Notes: generated by a model from the sequence alone, not told the origin. DNA of 33,305 nt from Collinsella vaginalis (GCF_900176655.1 NZ_LT838844.1:302123-335427); one strand, 5' to 3'. Counted from the first letter of the stretch, positions 16,448 through 24,231 are shown. Translations and numbers: made by a program.

Positions 16448-16479
16448 CGGGCCCTGCGGACGGAACGCCGCGGGGCCCG
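16448..16479 (+). other. Intercistronic hairpin in the mur operon
   Basis: CGGGCCC (16448-16454) pairs with GGGCCCG (16473-16479) around an 18-base loop, between murP and mupG. There is no T run, so it is more likely an RNA-stabilising or attenuating hairpin than a full terminator. The mupG ribosome-binding site follows it. Confidence 0.4.
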
Positions 16480-16503
16480 TGGTCATATGAAAGGGGCATA
16501 CGC

Positions 16504-17559
16504 ATGAGGACGGGCATATCGGTCTACTTCGGCAGCGGGATCGAGGAGAACGAGCGGACGATCGACCGAGCGCGGCGGTCGGGCGCCACGCTCGCGTTCA
16601 CCTCGCTGCACATTCCCGAGGAGGACGGGGTCGACTACATCCGCGACGCGCGGCGGATGCTGCGGTCGCTGCGCGATGCGGGAATCGACCTCATAGCGGA
16701 CGTGGGCCCGGAGACCTGCTACAAGCTCGGATGCGCCGCGATCGAGGATCTCGTCGGACTCGGCATCACCTACGTGCGGCTCGATGACGGGTTCGACGCC
16801 CAGCGAACGGTGGAGCTCTCCCGCACCTTCCACATCGCCTTCAACGCGTCGACGGTGACCGCGGGCGAGATCGCGACCTGGCGGGCACTGGGAGCCGATC
16901 TCCGACGGTTCGCCGCCTGCCACAACTACTATCCCAAGCGGAACACAGGGCTCGATCTTGAGGATGTGCGCCGCATGAACGACCGGCTGGCGGTGCACGG
17001 CTTCGAGATCCTGGCATTCGTGCCGGGTGATGGGGAGCTGCGCGGCCCGCTCCACGAGGGGCTGCCGACGGTCGAGGCCCACAGGGTCCGTTCCGGTGAG
17101 CTCGCCCGCAACATGTTGGAACTTGCCTGCGAAGCCGGTTGCGATGGCGTGCTTGTGGGGGATGTTGGCCTCAGCGATGCGTCATGGGGGAGTCTCGCGC
17201 GGCTCTCGGCGGGGTATGTCGATGTGCGCTGCGCACTCGAACCGGCGTTCTCCTATCTAGCGGGGCAGATCCACCACGACCGGCCCGATTCGAGTCGGCT
17301 CGTCTTTCGCTCGCAAGAGTCGCGCCGCTCACTCAAGCCCGGGTTCCCCATCGAGGCGGACGGGCTTGCCGGTGCTCCGCGGCCGGTGGGGAGCATCGCC
17401 GTTTCCAATACGGGCTACCTGCGGTACGAGGGCGAACTAGAGATCGCGCGCGTGGGGCTTGCGGCAGACGAGCGCATGAGCGTGGTGGGTCAGGTGCACG
17501 ATGACGACCTCGCCCTGCTTCCGCTCATCAAGAACGGGTTCGGGCTCCGGCTGGTCTAG
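16504..17559 (+). CDS. mupG: 6-phospho-N-acetylmuramidase, MupG family (DUF871)
   Basis: A 351-residue protein of the DUF871/MupG family, a TIM barrel followed by a beta domain. MupG of Staphylococcus aureus splits MurNAc-6-phosphate-GlcNAc into MurNAc-6-phosphate and GlcNAc. Visible family motifs: TGISVYFGSG at the start, FTSLHIPEEDG near 32, DLIADVGPETCYKLG near 66, VRLDDGFDAQ, FNASTVTAGEI near 114, ACHNYYPKRNTGLDLEDV near 138, and RGPLHEGLPTVEAHR near 179. With murP and murQ it completes a path from the imported disaccharide to GlcNAc-6-phosphate. The ATG at 16504 is chosen over an upstream ATG at 16435 because AAAGGGG lies just before it and the family starts here. Confidence 0.92.
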   Translation: MRTGISVYFGSGIEENERTIDRARRSGATLAFTSLHIPEEDGVDYIRDARRMLRSLRDAGIDLIADVGPETCYKLGCAAIEDLVGLGITYVRLDDGFDAQRTVELSRTFHIAFNASTVTAGEIATWRALGADLRRFAACHNYYPKRNTGLDLEDVRRMNDRLAVHGFEILAFVPGDGELRGPLHEGLPTVEAHRVRSGELARNMLELACEAGCDGVLVGDVGLSDASWGSLARLSAGYVDVRCALEPAFSYLAGQIHHDRPDSSRLVFRSQESRRSLKPGFPIEADGLAGAPRPVGSIAVSNTGYLRYEGELEIARVGLAADERMSVVGQVHDDDLALLPLIKNGFGLRLV

Positions 17560-17586
17560 ACGGGACGACCCATCACAGAAACTCCC

Positions 17587-17615
17587 TTCAAAACTACGAA
17601 CATATGTTCTATAAT
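17587..17615 (+). promoter_or_regulatory. Promoter with a LexA-type SOS box filling its spacer
   Basis: The 12-base perfect palindrome GAACATATGTTC (17598-17609), preceded by C, fits the Gram-positive/actinobacterial SOS box CGAAC-N4-GTTC. It ends at the base before a perfect -10 box TATAAT (17610-17615). TTCAAA at 17587-17592 gives a -35 with 17 bases between. LexA bound here would block the promoter of the small gene at 17661. Confidence 0.75.
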
Positions 17616-17660
17616 ATGATATACTCGCTTCACCAGATGAGGACGGCGAAGGGAGCCATG

Positions 17661-18008
17661 ATGGAACTGTTCCAAACCGCTGAAACCCTGTTCGAGAGCT
17701 TCGATAACGATGAGTCCCTCCGTATCACCTGCTCGCTGACGGACGCCGGCAGCCTGCTTATAGATCAAGTGAGCGAGGGCCCCGTCACGCAGTGGTGTTT
17801 CGAGGAGTCTCCGCACCGCGTGCTCGTCGAGGTTGAGCCCGAGGGCGCATCCCGGCTCGCCTCCCACTTCAAGGCCGTTGAGACCGAGCAGCTGCCTCGC
17901 CTGCTCGGTGCCTCGTTCACCGGGTATGACACATCGGCGCAGATCCGCGATCTGATGCGCGAGCTCGGCATTCCCTACCAGGTTCACGAGCGCGCCATCG
18001 TCCGATAG
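17661..18008 (+). CDS. Unknown small protein, probable SOS-controlled gene
   Basis: A 115-residue soluble, acidic protein with no motif I recognise. It begins MELFQTAETLFESFDNDESL, is mainly alternating short helices and strands, and ends with YDTSAQIRDLMRELGIPYQV and HERAIVR. There is no signal peptide or membrane span. Two adjacent ATGs occur at 17658 and 17661; the second is preferred because GAAGGGAG then lies 5 bases away. An upstream in-frame ATG at 17604 falls inside the promoter and is rejected. The LexA-type box in its promoter suggests induction by DNA damage. It is followed after 81 bases by an unrelated reductase gene with its own -10 box, so it is probably a single-gene unit. Function unknown. 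Confidence 0.7.
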   Translation: MELFQTAETLFESFDNDESLRITCSLTDAGSLLIDQVSEGPVTQWCFEESPHRVLVEVEPEGASRLASHFKAVETEQLPRLLGASFTGYDTSAQIRDLMRELGIPYQVHERAIVR

Positions 18009-18026
18009 GCATCTCGCGTCGCGGTG

Positions 18027-18055
18027 GGCGGATATCCTCCGCCGGGCGCTATACT
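18027..18055 (+). promoter_or_regulatory. Hairpin and -10 box between the SOS-box gene and the FAD reductase
   Basis: GGCGGA (18027-18032) and TCCGCC (18038-18043) form a short hairpin that may end the upstream transcript. TATACT at 18050-18055 is a good -10 box for the reductase, with the sequence context GCGCTATACTG also seen before gluQ (24285-24295). No clear -35 is present. Confidence 0.45.
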
Positions 18056-18089
18056 GGGGCGATCGCAGCGCAGACGGGGAGATGTCGCC

Positions 18090-19244
18090 ATGGGGATGCC
18101 GGAAAGCAGGGAATATCGGGCAATCACGTTCGATGCCATCCGCGAATACTATGACGTGGTGGTTGTAGGCGCAGGTCCGGCCGGTATCATGGCGGCTATC
18201 GAGGCCGCGGCGGCGTGTGATCGCGTGCTGCTCGTGGAGGCGTCCGCGCTCCCGCGCGAGAAGAGCTGCGGGGGCATGCTCAACGTGTACTCGCTTCGGG
18301 CCCTTGAGCGCTTCGGGGGCGTTCCTGAGGATATGATCCTCAGCCCGCGGTGGATCTCCTTCCGGTACTACCACATGGACCGCGAGGTGAAGAAGGCCAC
18401 CCAGGTCCGCTTCCTCAATGTGGACCGCGCCCGCTTTGACGCCTGGCTGCTGGGCTTGCTTCCGGCAAATGTCGAGGTCGCCGCTGAGGTGCGGCTGGCG
18501 GACGTCTCACAGGGCGAGCAGGCCGTCGCCGCATCCCTGGTTGCCCGGGGAGCGGGGGGATCCTCAACCCGCTCGGTCAGCTGCCGGCACCTCATTGCCG
18601 CAGACGGCCCGCGCGCGACGGCGCGCGAGCGCCTGAAGCTCCGCCCGTTCGACCGCTATATCTCCGTCCAGGAGTACGTCCGCATAGAGCCTGGCGCCTT
18701 GGAGCCCTATTTCGACTGCATCTACTCGCGGCGCTTCTCGCGTGATTACGGCATCGGCTACATCATCCCTAAAGGGGAGGTGGCCATCATCGGATCGATC
18801 TTCTACCCCGGCACCAAGGATTGCGGGCGCAAGCACGAGGAGGTGCTCTCCATCTTGAACGACCTCTATCCGTTCGGTGAGCCCGTCAAGCGCGAGACCT
18901 GGATCGCCGCCCACCTCACGCGTCCTTCTGATCTCGTGGCGGGGGCTGGCCGCATCCTGCTGGCGGGGGAGGGCGGCGGCTTCCTGTCCTGCACCTCCGG
19001 TGAGGGTATATCGTTCGCGCTCAACTCCGGGTCGATGGCGGGTCGTGCCGTGGCCGCGTCGCTCTCAGCGGGTGCACCGGGTCCTACGGATGCCCTGCGC
19101 CGCTATGAGCGGGCCCTCTCCCCGCTCAAGCGCAACCTCGCCTTCCGCATGCGCATGTTCCCCTTTATGAACAGCTATGCCGGCAAGAACCTCGCCTGCT
19201 TCATTCCTACCCCTATCGTCAGCAAGCTGACCGAGCGGGTCTAG
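18090..19244 (+). CDS. FAD-dependent oxidoreductase, geranylgeranyl-reductase-like
   Basis: A 384-residue flavoprotein. The N-terminal dinucleotide fold reads YDVVVVGAGPAGIMAAIEAA (residues 21-40), with Glu50 for ribose binding, then KSCGGML at 58-64, the conserved Cys-Gly-Gly region of the geranylgeranyl reductase group. LIAADGPRATARERL near 170 and ILLAGEGGGFLSCTSGEGIS near 290 are the other FAD contacts. The family saturates isoprenoid chains or acts on related lipids; the real substrate here cannot be read. The ATG at 18090 has GGGGAG 8 bases upstream and is preferred over the first in-frame start at 18024, which lies upstream of the -10 box. Confidence 0.8.
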   Translation: MGMPESREYRAITFDAIREYYDVVVVGAGPAGIMAAIEAAAACDRVLLVEASALPREKSCGGMLNVYSLRALERFGGVPEDMILSPRWISFRYYHMDREVKKATQVRFLNVDRARFDAWLLGLLPANVEVAAEVRLADVSQGEQAVAASLVARGAGGSSTRSVSCRHLIAADGPRATARERLKLRPFDRYISVQEYVRIEPGALEPYFDCIYSRRFSRDYGIGYIIPKGEVAIIGSIFYPGTKDCGRKHEEVLSILNDLYPFGEPVKRETWIAAHLTRPSDLVAGAGRILLAGEGGGFLSCTSGEGISFALNSGSMAGRAVAASLSAGAPGPTDALRRYERALSPLKRNLAFRMRMFPFMNSYAGKNLACFIPTPIVSKLTERV

Positions 19245-19279
19245 CCGCCCGGTCCTTACGGTGAGGGCCGCCGGGTGGC
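19244..19279 (+). terminator. Weak terminator-like hairpin after the FAD reductase
   Basis: GCCGCCCGG (19244-19252) pairs with CCGGGTGGC (19271-19279) with one G-T pair and an 18-base loop. No T run follows, so termination is uncertain. Confidence 0.35.
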
Positions 19280-19550
19280 CAATGCTGCCCGGTCATGCTG
19301 TTCAGTCCGGAAAGCAAGGTCATCTCAAGACAGCCCGCTTACCGGGTCTTATTCACGCATTGATACGGTGGATGGTACGGATGCGACGAGTTCCGCCATC
19401 CCTGGACCGCATCAACCAGGGCGTGCCAGCTCGGAGCATCTGCCGGATGAGCACTCGCATCGGGGAAGGAGCGGGGCACCGGCGCAGGCCCCGGGGCGTT
19501 CACCGCGCGGTGTGGCCCGGATTCAGAAGACGAGGGAAGGAAACGCAACC
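19280..19550. other. Intergenic leader before the TM2 gene
   Basis: No gene is supported here: the in-frame open extension upstream of 19551 has no family sequence and no ribosome-binding site. A small hairpin CCCTGG/CCAGGG (19400-19421) and the GGGAAGGA ribosome-binding site at the end are the only visible structures. No convincing promoter pair was found. Confidence 0.4.
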
Positions 19551-19913
19551 ATGTACGAGGACCTGAAGACCCTGCAGGAGCTGCGGGACAACGGAACCAT
19601 CACCGAGGATGAATTCGAGACGAAGAAGCGGGAGATCCTGGAGCGGCCGGCATCCTCCAGCTCGGAGAAGAACAAGATGGTGGCCGGCCTGCTCGCCATC
19701 TTCCTCGGGGGTCTGGGCATTCACAAGTTCTACCTCGGCTATTCAAAAGCCGGGGTGATCATGATCTGCGTCACCATCCTCGGCTCCTTCCTGCTCTTCC
19801 TCGGCCCCATCATCATGGGGGTGATCGGGCTCATCGAGGGCATCATGTACCTCATGAAGTCCGATGCCGAGTTTGAGCAGATCTACGTGGTGGGCCAGAA
19901 GGAATGGTTCTAG
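19551..19913 (+). CDS. SHOCT-TM2 domain membrane protein
   Basis: A 120-residue protein. Residues 5-30 (LKTLQELRDNGTITEDEFET) form a SHOCT-like helical motif, here at the N-terminus. A Ser-rich linker follows, then a TM2 domain at 44-103 with two spans and the family motif FLGGLGIHKFYLGY at 51-64. TM2 proteins are widespread small membrane proteins of uncertain role. The ATG at 19551 has GGGAAGGA 9 bases upstream; longer in-frame starts are rejected because the domains begin here. Confidence 0.85.
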   Translation: MYEDLKTLQELRDNGTITEDEFETKKREILERPASSSSEKNKMVAGLLAIFLGGLGIHKFYLGYSKAGVIMICVTILGSFLLFLGPIIMGVIGLIEGIMYLMKSDAEFEQIYVVGQKEWF

Positions 19914-19944
19914 GGCGCCTGTCCAGCGCAACAGGGCGAAGGGA

Positions 19945-19984
19945 TGCGACCAGGCCTGTGTCACAGGCAGGGTCGCAGTTTTTT
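19945..19984 (+). terminator. Intrinsic terminator of the TM2 gene
   Basis: TGCGACC (19945-19951) pairs with GGTCGCA (19971-19977), and inside it GCCTG pairs with CAGGC. A run of six T residues follows at 19979-19984. Classic rho-independent form. Confidence 0.85.
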
Positions 19985-20095
19985 CTCTCGCGAGCCAGTA
20001 GGTGTTGGTAGCCCTGTGCTGCCCTGCGTAGCTGCGGGGCACTTCCGTTTATTCAACACGGGCGATCCGGCGCCGGGGGTCTCTGCGGGGCCGTC

Positions 20096-20124
20096 AAACA
20101 AAAGAACCCCGGGCCCCGGGGTTC
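20096..20124 (-). terminator. Intrinsic terminator of tRNA-Ser
   Basis: GAACCCCGG (20104-20112) is inversely repeated by CCGGGGTTC (20116-20124), a very strong GC stem. On the minus strand it is followed by TTTTGTTTG. It lies 14 bases past the CCA end of the tRNA. Confidence 0.88.
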
Positions 20125-20138
20125 TCAAGAAGACTGTC

Positions 20139-20229
20139 TGGCGGAGAGCTGGGGATTCGAACCCCAGATTCCCTTGTGGGGAATACTCGCTTAGCAGGCG
20201 AGCACCTTCGGCCTCTCGGTCAGCTCTCC
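20139..20229 (-). tRNA. tRNA-Ser(GCT)
   Basis: The minus strand folds as a class II tRNA with a long variable arm. The acceptor GGAGAGC pairs with GCTCTCC, followed by discriminator G and an encoded CCA. The anticodon loop is CTGCTAA, giving anticodon GCT for AGC/AGU serine codons. The T arm CTGGGGTTCGAATCCCCAG is intact. The variable arm pairs TTCCC with GGGAA. Confidence 0.96.
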
Positions 20230-20243
20230 GTAACAGCCCAAGC

Positions 20244-20273
20244 ATCATACCCCAGGTGTGCCCTGCGAGACAA
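20244..20273 (-). promoter_or_regulatory. Promoter of tRNA-Ser
   Basis: On the minus strand TTGTCT (20273-20268) and TATGAT (20249-20244) are separated by 18 bases. The expected start is a few bases before the mature 5' end at 20229. Confidence 0.6.
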
Positions 20274-20306
20274 GCACAGCCGGCCAACTTACGAAACTTC
20301 CCCCAG

Positions 20307-22712
20307 CTACCAGTTGAGGGAGCGGCACACCAGGCCGAGTTCATCGTCCGATCGGATGCGCCACATCTCGAAGCAGCAGCGGGCCGCCAGAAAGTGGAAG
20401 CCGGCGTCGCAGAGCATCACGGTGGCGTCAGAGAGGAATCCGAGGACGCGCTCACTTGGCGGCAGGGAGATTCCCAAGCGCGCGATCTCGGCTCGCGCGG
20501 CATCGAGATCGGGCGGCTCCTGCAGCCGTAACTCAGCCATGAGCTGGCGCATCTCCTCCTGCGCTGCGGAGAAGAGGCTGGAGTGCGGCGAGACCATCCG
20601 ATAGCAGGCGAGCGCCGCACCGGCGTCGCCCTCCCGCCAGTACGCGAAGGCGAGTCGGTAGAAGTAGTACTCCGAGCCCTCGCGGTCGAGGGCGCAGCTG
20701 AGCCCGTGGCGCGCGACCTCGATGACCTCATCGAAGCGCTCGAGATGCGCGAGGACGTTGATCAGGGCGAAATGGGCGCCGCCGGCAGTCGGCGCCATGT
20801 CGAGGAGCTTCCGCGCCTCGACGACGGCCTCCTCGTAACGACGGTCCCGCGACAGCAACGTCGCGATCTCCATCTGGGCGTAGAAGAGCGCGTCGGGGGC
20901 GCGGAGGATGCGGCGACTCCGATCCTCCTCATCGAGCCCGAGGAGCATGCGGTTGAAATACCCCTCGGCATAGCGGCTGACGACGGGACTCTCAGCGAGT
21001 GCCTCGGCCGCCGCCGCATGCGCGCTGAGCTCCTCGACGAGGCGCGTGAGCCCCTCGATGGCACCCGCGCGGTCGCGGAGGGCGAGCTCGCGCAGCTGCG
21101 CCACACGCTCCATGGCGGGGTCGCCCTCGGCCTCCATGACCTCGAGGTCCGCTGCGGTGTCGGCGAGGAGCATGGCGCGCAGCGGCTCGGGCAGAGCGCG
21201 ATGGTCGTGCCGCGGCTCCGCGGCCTTGCCAGAGCACGGCGGTAGGAAGATGGCGAGCTCCGGGGAGTCCGCGGGGATTGCGTATGTTGCGAGCGCGTCG
21301 GCGGTCCAACCCTCGTCAAGCGGATGGGCCCCAAAATCCCGCGTGCGCTCGAGGGTCTGTGAGAGGAACGCCGCGCGATCGCAAGCGAACGCCTGCCCTG
21401 GACGGTCCTCGACGGACACCAGGCGCACCACGCAGCGCTCTATGTTCAGACTGGCCCCGAAGGACGCGGCCATGAGGGTCATGGCCATGCGGCGCGCAAG
21501 CTCGTCCGCCTCGGCGCGCAGATCGCGCATATCCGCGGCAACCCAGGTGCGGTCGGCGGCACTATATATATCTGCGGGGAGGAACGCCGGTGTCGGGGCG
21601 ATGAACTCGACCCCCATCGTCTGGGTGTCGGCCTCGTAGCGGAAGAGGCATTCCAAGCTGGCGACGAGGCTCAGCCCCTCGCAGAGATGCGCCATGCGCG
21701 TGCGCACATCCCATTCGCCCCCGGGCCCACAGGCGATACCGCCCGGTTGCCGCCAATCGTTCTCGCGCTGCCCGCGGTCGAAGACAGAGCCGGCGGACGT
21801 GCCCAGGGCCTGCAGGGCCGCGCTGTCCATCCGCTGGCAGGCCTCCTCGGACGGGGAGGCGCTGAGTGGGGCGAGTCCCGGCCCGATGAGGTCGAGGAGG
21901 TGGGAAATCCGGTTCAGCGCCGTCTCGAGGGAGAGCGTGAAGGCCTTGTCGTCGTTGCTCGAGTTCTTGCGGTCGAACACGATGTAGAACGCGCCGGTGC
22001 GCTCGATGCGCGCGATGTGGACCTCTCCGCTCATGGCGATGGCCCGCAGGCGCGTGAGGTCGAAGCGGCCGAGGACACGGCGGGCGTAGCGCTCGATGCC
22101 GCTGGGGTCCTCGGTGGCATCGATGCGGAACAGCATGGCCTCGATGGCGTCGGGCAGCGGCAGGCTGCGGAAGCCCTCGAAGATCTCGACGGGGCGACCG
22201 AGCTCCTTGAGCCCCATGTCGATCGTGGGCTCACCCGCCACCTCATCCCGCTTGGCGGGAGCGAACAGGCAGTGCATGAGGAACAGCGTGGCCATGAAGG
22301 CGCGGTAGGGGAGCGCATGCTGTCCGTGCCAGGTTCCCTCATCGCCTCTGAGGAGCCCGGTGACGGTTCCGCTGAACCCGCCGACGCGGAGCGGCTCCGT
22401 GCCGGCGCCATGCAGGTAGATCCCGCCGCCTTCTTCAGACCCCTCATGCATGATGGAGAGATCGGGAGCGGCGTCCGGGATCTCGGTCACCGCGTCATCG
22501 ACGCGGTAGACCTCTCCGGTTCCGGTGATGAGGGCGAGGATGCGCGCCTGCGACCCCTTAAGGTACTCGACAAGGTAGCCCTGCGTATTCGGAGGTTCAG
22601 GGCAGATACGGCTGATCAGGCCGTAGCGTGCGTGGCGGGGCTGGTCGGGTACCGGGGGCAGCCGATGCTTGCGGCTGAGCAACGGTAGCTTTATGGATGA
22701 AACCTCTGACAT
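20307..22712 (-). CDS. Large tetratricopeptide-repeat protein
   Basis: An 801-residue soluble protein, rich in Ala, Arg and Glu. The first 550 residues match nothing I know. The C-terminal 200 carry TPR-like helix pairs: DALFYAQMEIATLLSRDRRY near 670, AGGAHFALINVLAHLERFDE, and YYFYRLAFAYWREGDAGAAL. It may scaffold protein contacts; no catalytic motif is seen. The start at 22712 (MSEVSSIKLPLLS) is chosen with GAGAGG upstream. The frame stays open to 23258, but that extension is the antisense of tRNA-Arg and of repeats and cannot be real protein. The gene runs divergently from tRNA-Arg and ends 78 bases before the tRNA-Ser gene. Confidence 0.75.
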   Translation of the reverse strand: MSEVSSIKLPLLSRKHRLPPVPDQPRHARYGLISRICPEPPNTQGYLVEYLKGSQARILALITGTGEVYRVDDAVTEIPDAAPDLSIMHEGSEEGGGIYLHGAGTEPLRVGGFSGTVTGLLRGDEGTWHGQHALPYRAFMATLFLMHCLFAPAKRDEVAGEPTIDMGLKELGRPVEIFEGFRSLPLPDAIEAMLFRIDATEDPSGIERYARRVLGRFDLTRLRAIAMSGEVHIARIERTGAFYIVFDRKNSSNDDKAFTLSLETALNRISHLLDLIGPGLAPLSASPSEEACQRMDSAALQALGTSAGSVFDRGQRENDWRQPGGIACGPGGEWDVRTRMAHLCEGLSLVASLECLFRYEADTQTMGVEFIAPTPAFLPADIYSAADRTWVAADMRDLRAEADELARRMAMTLMAASFGASLNIERCVVRLVSVEDRPGQAFACDRAAFLSQTLERTRDFGAHPLDEGWTADALATYAIPADSPELAIFLPPCSGKAAEPRHDHRALPEPLRAMLLADTAADLEVMEAEGDPAMERVAQLRELALRDRAGAIEGLTRLVEELSAHAAAAEALAESPVVSRYAEGYFNRMLLGLDEEDRSRRILRAPDALFYAQMEIATLLSRDRRYEEAVVEARKLLDMAPTAGGAHFALINVLAHLERFDEVIEVARHGLSCALDREGSEYYFYRLAFAYWREGDAGAALACYRMVSPHSSLFSAAQEEMRQLMAELRLQEPPDLDAARAEIARLGISLPPSERVLGFLSDATVMLCDAGFHFLAARCCFEMWRIRSDDELGLVCRSLNW

Positions 22713-22835
22713 GCGGGCCTCTCGCTCGAAGGTGTGCTGAGTTTCATTGTCCCCCGTATGACGGACCACCCATCTGCGAATATGTGGGGCGGTTGGGGCA
22801 GGGGGAGAAAACTTTCCCGCGAGTCGAAAAAGTTC

Positions 22836-22864
22836 TTGACGCCGCCATGGCCCCATGCCATTAT
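22836..22864 (+). promoter_or_regulatory. Promoter of tRNA-Arg
   Basis: TTGACG (22836-22841) with CATTAT (22859-22864) 17 bases downstream; TTATAT overlaps it at 22861-22866. Transcription would start just before the tRNA at 22877. The GC-rich sequence between box and gene resembles a stringent discriminator only weakly. Confidence 0.6.
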
Positions 22865-22876
22865 ATCTCTTGCGTT

Positions 22877-22953
22877 GCGGCGTTACCTCAGCTGGATAGA
22901 GGGTCTGACTACGAATCAGAACGTCACAGGTTCGAATCCTGTACGCCGCACCA
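22877..22953 (+). tRNA. tRNA-Arg(ACG)
   Basis: Complete cloverleaf: acceptor GCGGCGT with ACGCCGC, D stem CCTC/GAGG, anticodon stem TCTGA/TCAGA with loop CTACGAA (anticodon ACG, read as ICG after deamination), T arm ACAGGTTCGAATCCTGT. Discriminator A and CCA are encoded. Confidence 0.97.
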
Positions 22954-22965
22954 GTTTGAACTTGC

Positions 22966-23002
22966 AGGTCAGGCAGCATAAAGCGCCTGGCCTTTTTCTT
23001 TT
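22966..23002 (+). terminator. Intrinsic terminator of tRNA-Arg
   Basis: AGGTCAGGC (22966-22974) pairs with GCCTGGCCT (22985-22993) including one G-T pair, with a 10-base loop. TTTTTCTTTT follows. It lies 12 bases after the CCA end. Confidence 0.92.
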
Positions 23003-23171
23003 GCGCGCATCTCGGATGGCTTGCACGCTTGCAGATATCTATCATATTGCCCACCTGCGCCACGCTCTGCGCGCGAGGACGGCCTGCATGTATGTGGGTG
23101 TCTATTTCGACATGCACGGGGCACGCAAGCGGCCGGGAGGTCCGCGCATCCGCGGATCGGCTCAAATACTT

Positions 23172-23196
23172 TTGCATTTTCTTGAGCTGTGCATAG
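23172..23196 (-). repeat. Dispersed 25-bp repeat, copy A
   Basis: Read on the minus strand this copy is CTATGCACAGCTC followed by AAGAAAATGCAA. It matches copy B at 20 of 25 positions and faces it across a 34-base spacer, so A and B together can fold into one long imperfect hairpin. Confidence 0.7.
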
Positions 23197-23230
23197 ATTT
23201 CGCTCGAAAAGGGGCGAGATATGAACCCCG

Positions 23231-23255
23231 CTATGCAGAGCTCGCGAAAATGCAC
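23231..23255 (+). repeat. Dispersed 25-bp repeat, copy B
   Basis: CTATGCAGAGCTC followed by GCGAAAATGCAC. It is inverted relative to copy A and direct relative to copy C. The A-B spacer has its own small stem (TCGC/GCGA, around 23199-23219). Confidence 0.7.
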
Positions 23256-23306
23256 CATCGTTGAACAGGCGTTTTACCGAAACAACCGCGGACCGTCCCT
23301 CCGAGG

Positions 23307-23331
23307 CTATGCATAGCTCGCAAAAACACAA
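23307..23331 (+). repeat. Dispersed 25-bp repeat, copy C
   Basis: CTATGCATAGCTC followed by GCAAAAACACAA, 51 bases after copy B in the same direction. The first 10 bases form the palindrome CTATGCATAG. It is followed by GGGGACCGGTCCGGCCCC, a GC-rich dyad at 23335-23352. Confidence 0.68.
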
Positions 23332-23403
23332 AACGGGGACCGGTCCGGCCCCTTGCGAAGCGCCGCTTTGGAGGCCCCTCCCTCAAAAGTCATTCCCTGT
23401 CTG

Positions 23404-23569
23404 AATCAACTGCCGTCGGCCAACCATAACCAACTGCCGAAACCCCATTTGAATCAACTGCCGGCGATCCACCTGAACCACCGCCGACGGCCCGCCCAAT
23501 CCATTCACCGGAATCCCATCCAGCCCACGCACGGGAAACCCGTTCAAGCCGTTCGCCGCAGACCCTGCC
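23404..23569. repeat. Degenerate tandem repeat, 24-bp period, seven units
   Basis: Units start at 23404, 23428, 23452, 23476, 23498, 23522 and 23546; all are 24 bases except the fourth, which is 22. The first three share AAYCAACTGCCG exactly; later units drift but keep AA-C---T--CCG. Because 24 is divisible by three, frames stay open on both strands with an 8-residue period (LNQLP repeated on plus, RRQL and GLNGFPV types on minus). No ribosome-binding site supports either as a gene. The stretch 23003-23690 has no supported gene. Confidence 0.75.
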
Positions 23570-23690
23570 CGGAGCATCTATTTATTTGACATCTCAATGC
23601 CATGCGATTCACACCGGGGCTCCGGGGTATAACAGCGGGAGCAGATGACAGCGCACCGAGCGCTCGTCCCGAGAGAAAGAGGGAATCGCC

Positions 23691-24209
23691 ATGGCAATGA
23701 ACGAGAAGGTCTCCGAGGTCCTTGAGAAGCAGATCAACGAGGAGCTGTTCTCCTCCTATTTCTACCTCACCATCGCTGATTACTTCGAGGACCGCGGCCT
23801 CAAGGGCTTCGCCAACTGGTATGTGATCCAGATGAAGGAGGAGCTCGACCACGCCATGGCGCTCCGCCGGTACCTGCTAGACAATGACTACACCCCCACC
23901 ATGGAGGCCATCGAGAAGCCGACGGCCAACTTCGCGAGCGATCTCGACGCCCTAAAGGCCGGTCTCGCTCATGAGGAGCATGTCACCGACCTCATCCACA
24001 ACTGCTACTCCGTCGCCCATTCGGTGCATGACATCCGCGCCATGAAGATGCTCGACTGGTTCGTCGAGGAGCAGGGCGAGGAGGAGGCCAACGCCCGTGA
24101 CATGATCACCAACATGGAGCTCTTCGGCACCGATCCCAAGGGCCTCTACGAGCTCGACCGCGAGTATCAGGCCCGCGTCTACACGCAGCTCACCGCGCTT
24201 CCGCTGTAG
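23691..24209 (+). CDS. ftnA: Ferritin (non-haem, FtnA type)
   Basis: A 172-residue iron-storage protein that forms a 24-subunit shell and oxidises ferrous iron. The ferroxidase residues are in place: Glu17 (INEELFSSYFYL), Glu50 and His54 (MKEELDHAMALRRYLL), Glu95 or Glu96 (HEEHVTD), Glu127 and Gln128 (WFVEEQGEEEANA). AGAGGG precedes the ATG. A TTGACA at 23586-23591 and a TATAAC at 23628-23633 lie upstream but are too far apart to be one promoter. No iron-regulator box is recognised. A strong terminator follows. Confidence 0.96.
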   Translation: MAMNEKVSEVLEKQINEELFSSYFYLTIADYFEDRGLKGFANWYVIQMKEELDHAMALRRYLLDNDYTPTMEAIEKPTANFASDLDALKAGLAHEEHVTDLIHNCYSVAHSVHDIRAMKMLDWFVEEQGEEEANARDMITNMELFGTDPKGLYELDREYQARVYTQLTALPL

Positions 24210-24231
24210 TCAGTCAGACCCCTTCCTCTCT

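Noticed and set aside
22713-23258. N-terminal extension of the TPR gene to 983 residues
   Set aside because: The extra frame is antisense to tRNA-Arg, its terminator and the 25-bp repeats; the start at 22712 has its own ribosome-binding site.
23404-23569. CRISPR array
   Set aside because: Units are contiguous and degenerate, with no unique spacers of constant length and no cas genes.
23353-23589. Small repeat proteins on either strand of the 24-bp repeat
   Set aside because: Open frames follow from the period being a multiple of three; neither has a ribosome-binding site or a known motif.
23586-23633. Ferritin promoter from TTGACA and TATAAC
   Set aside because: The two boxes are 36 bases apart, about twice the usable spacing.
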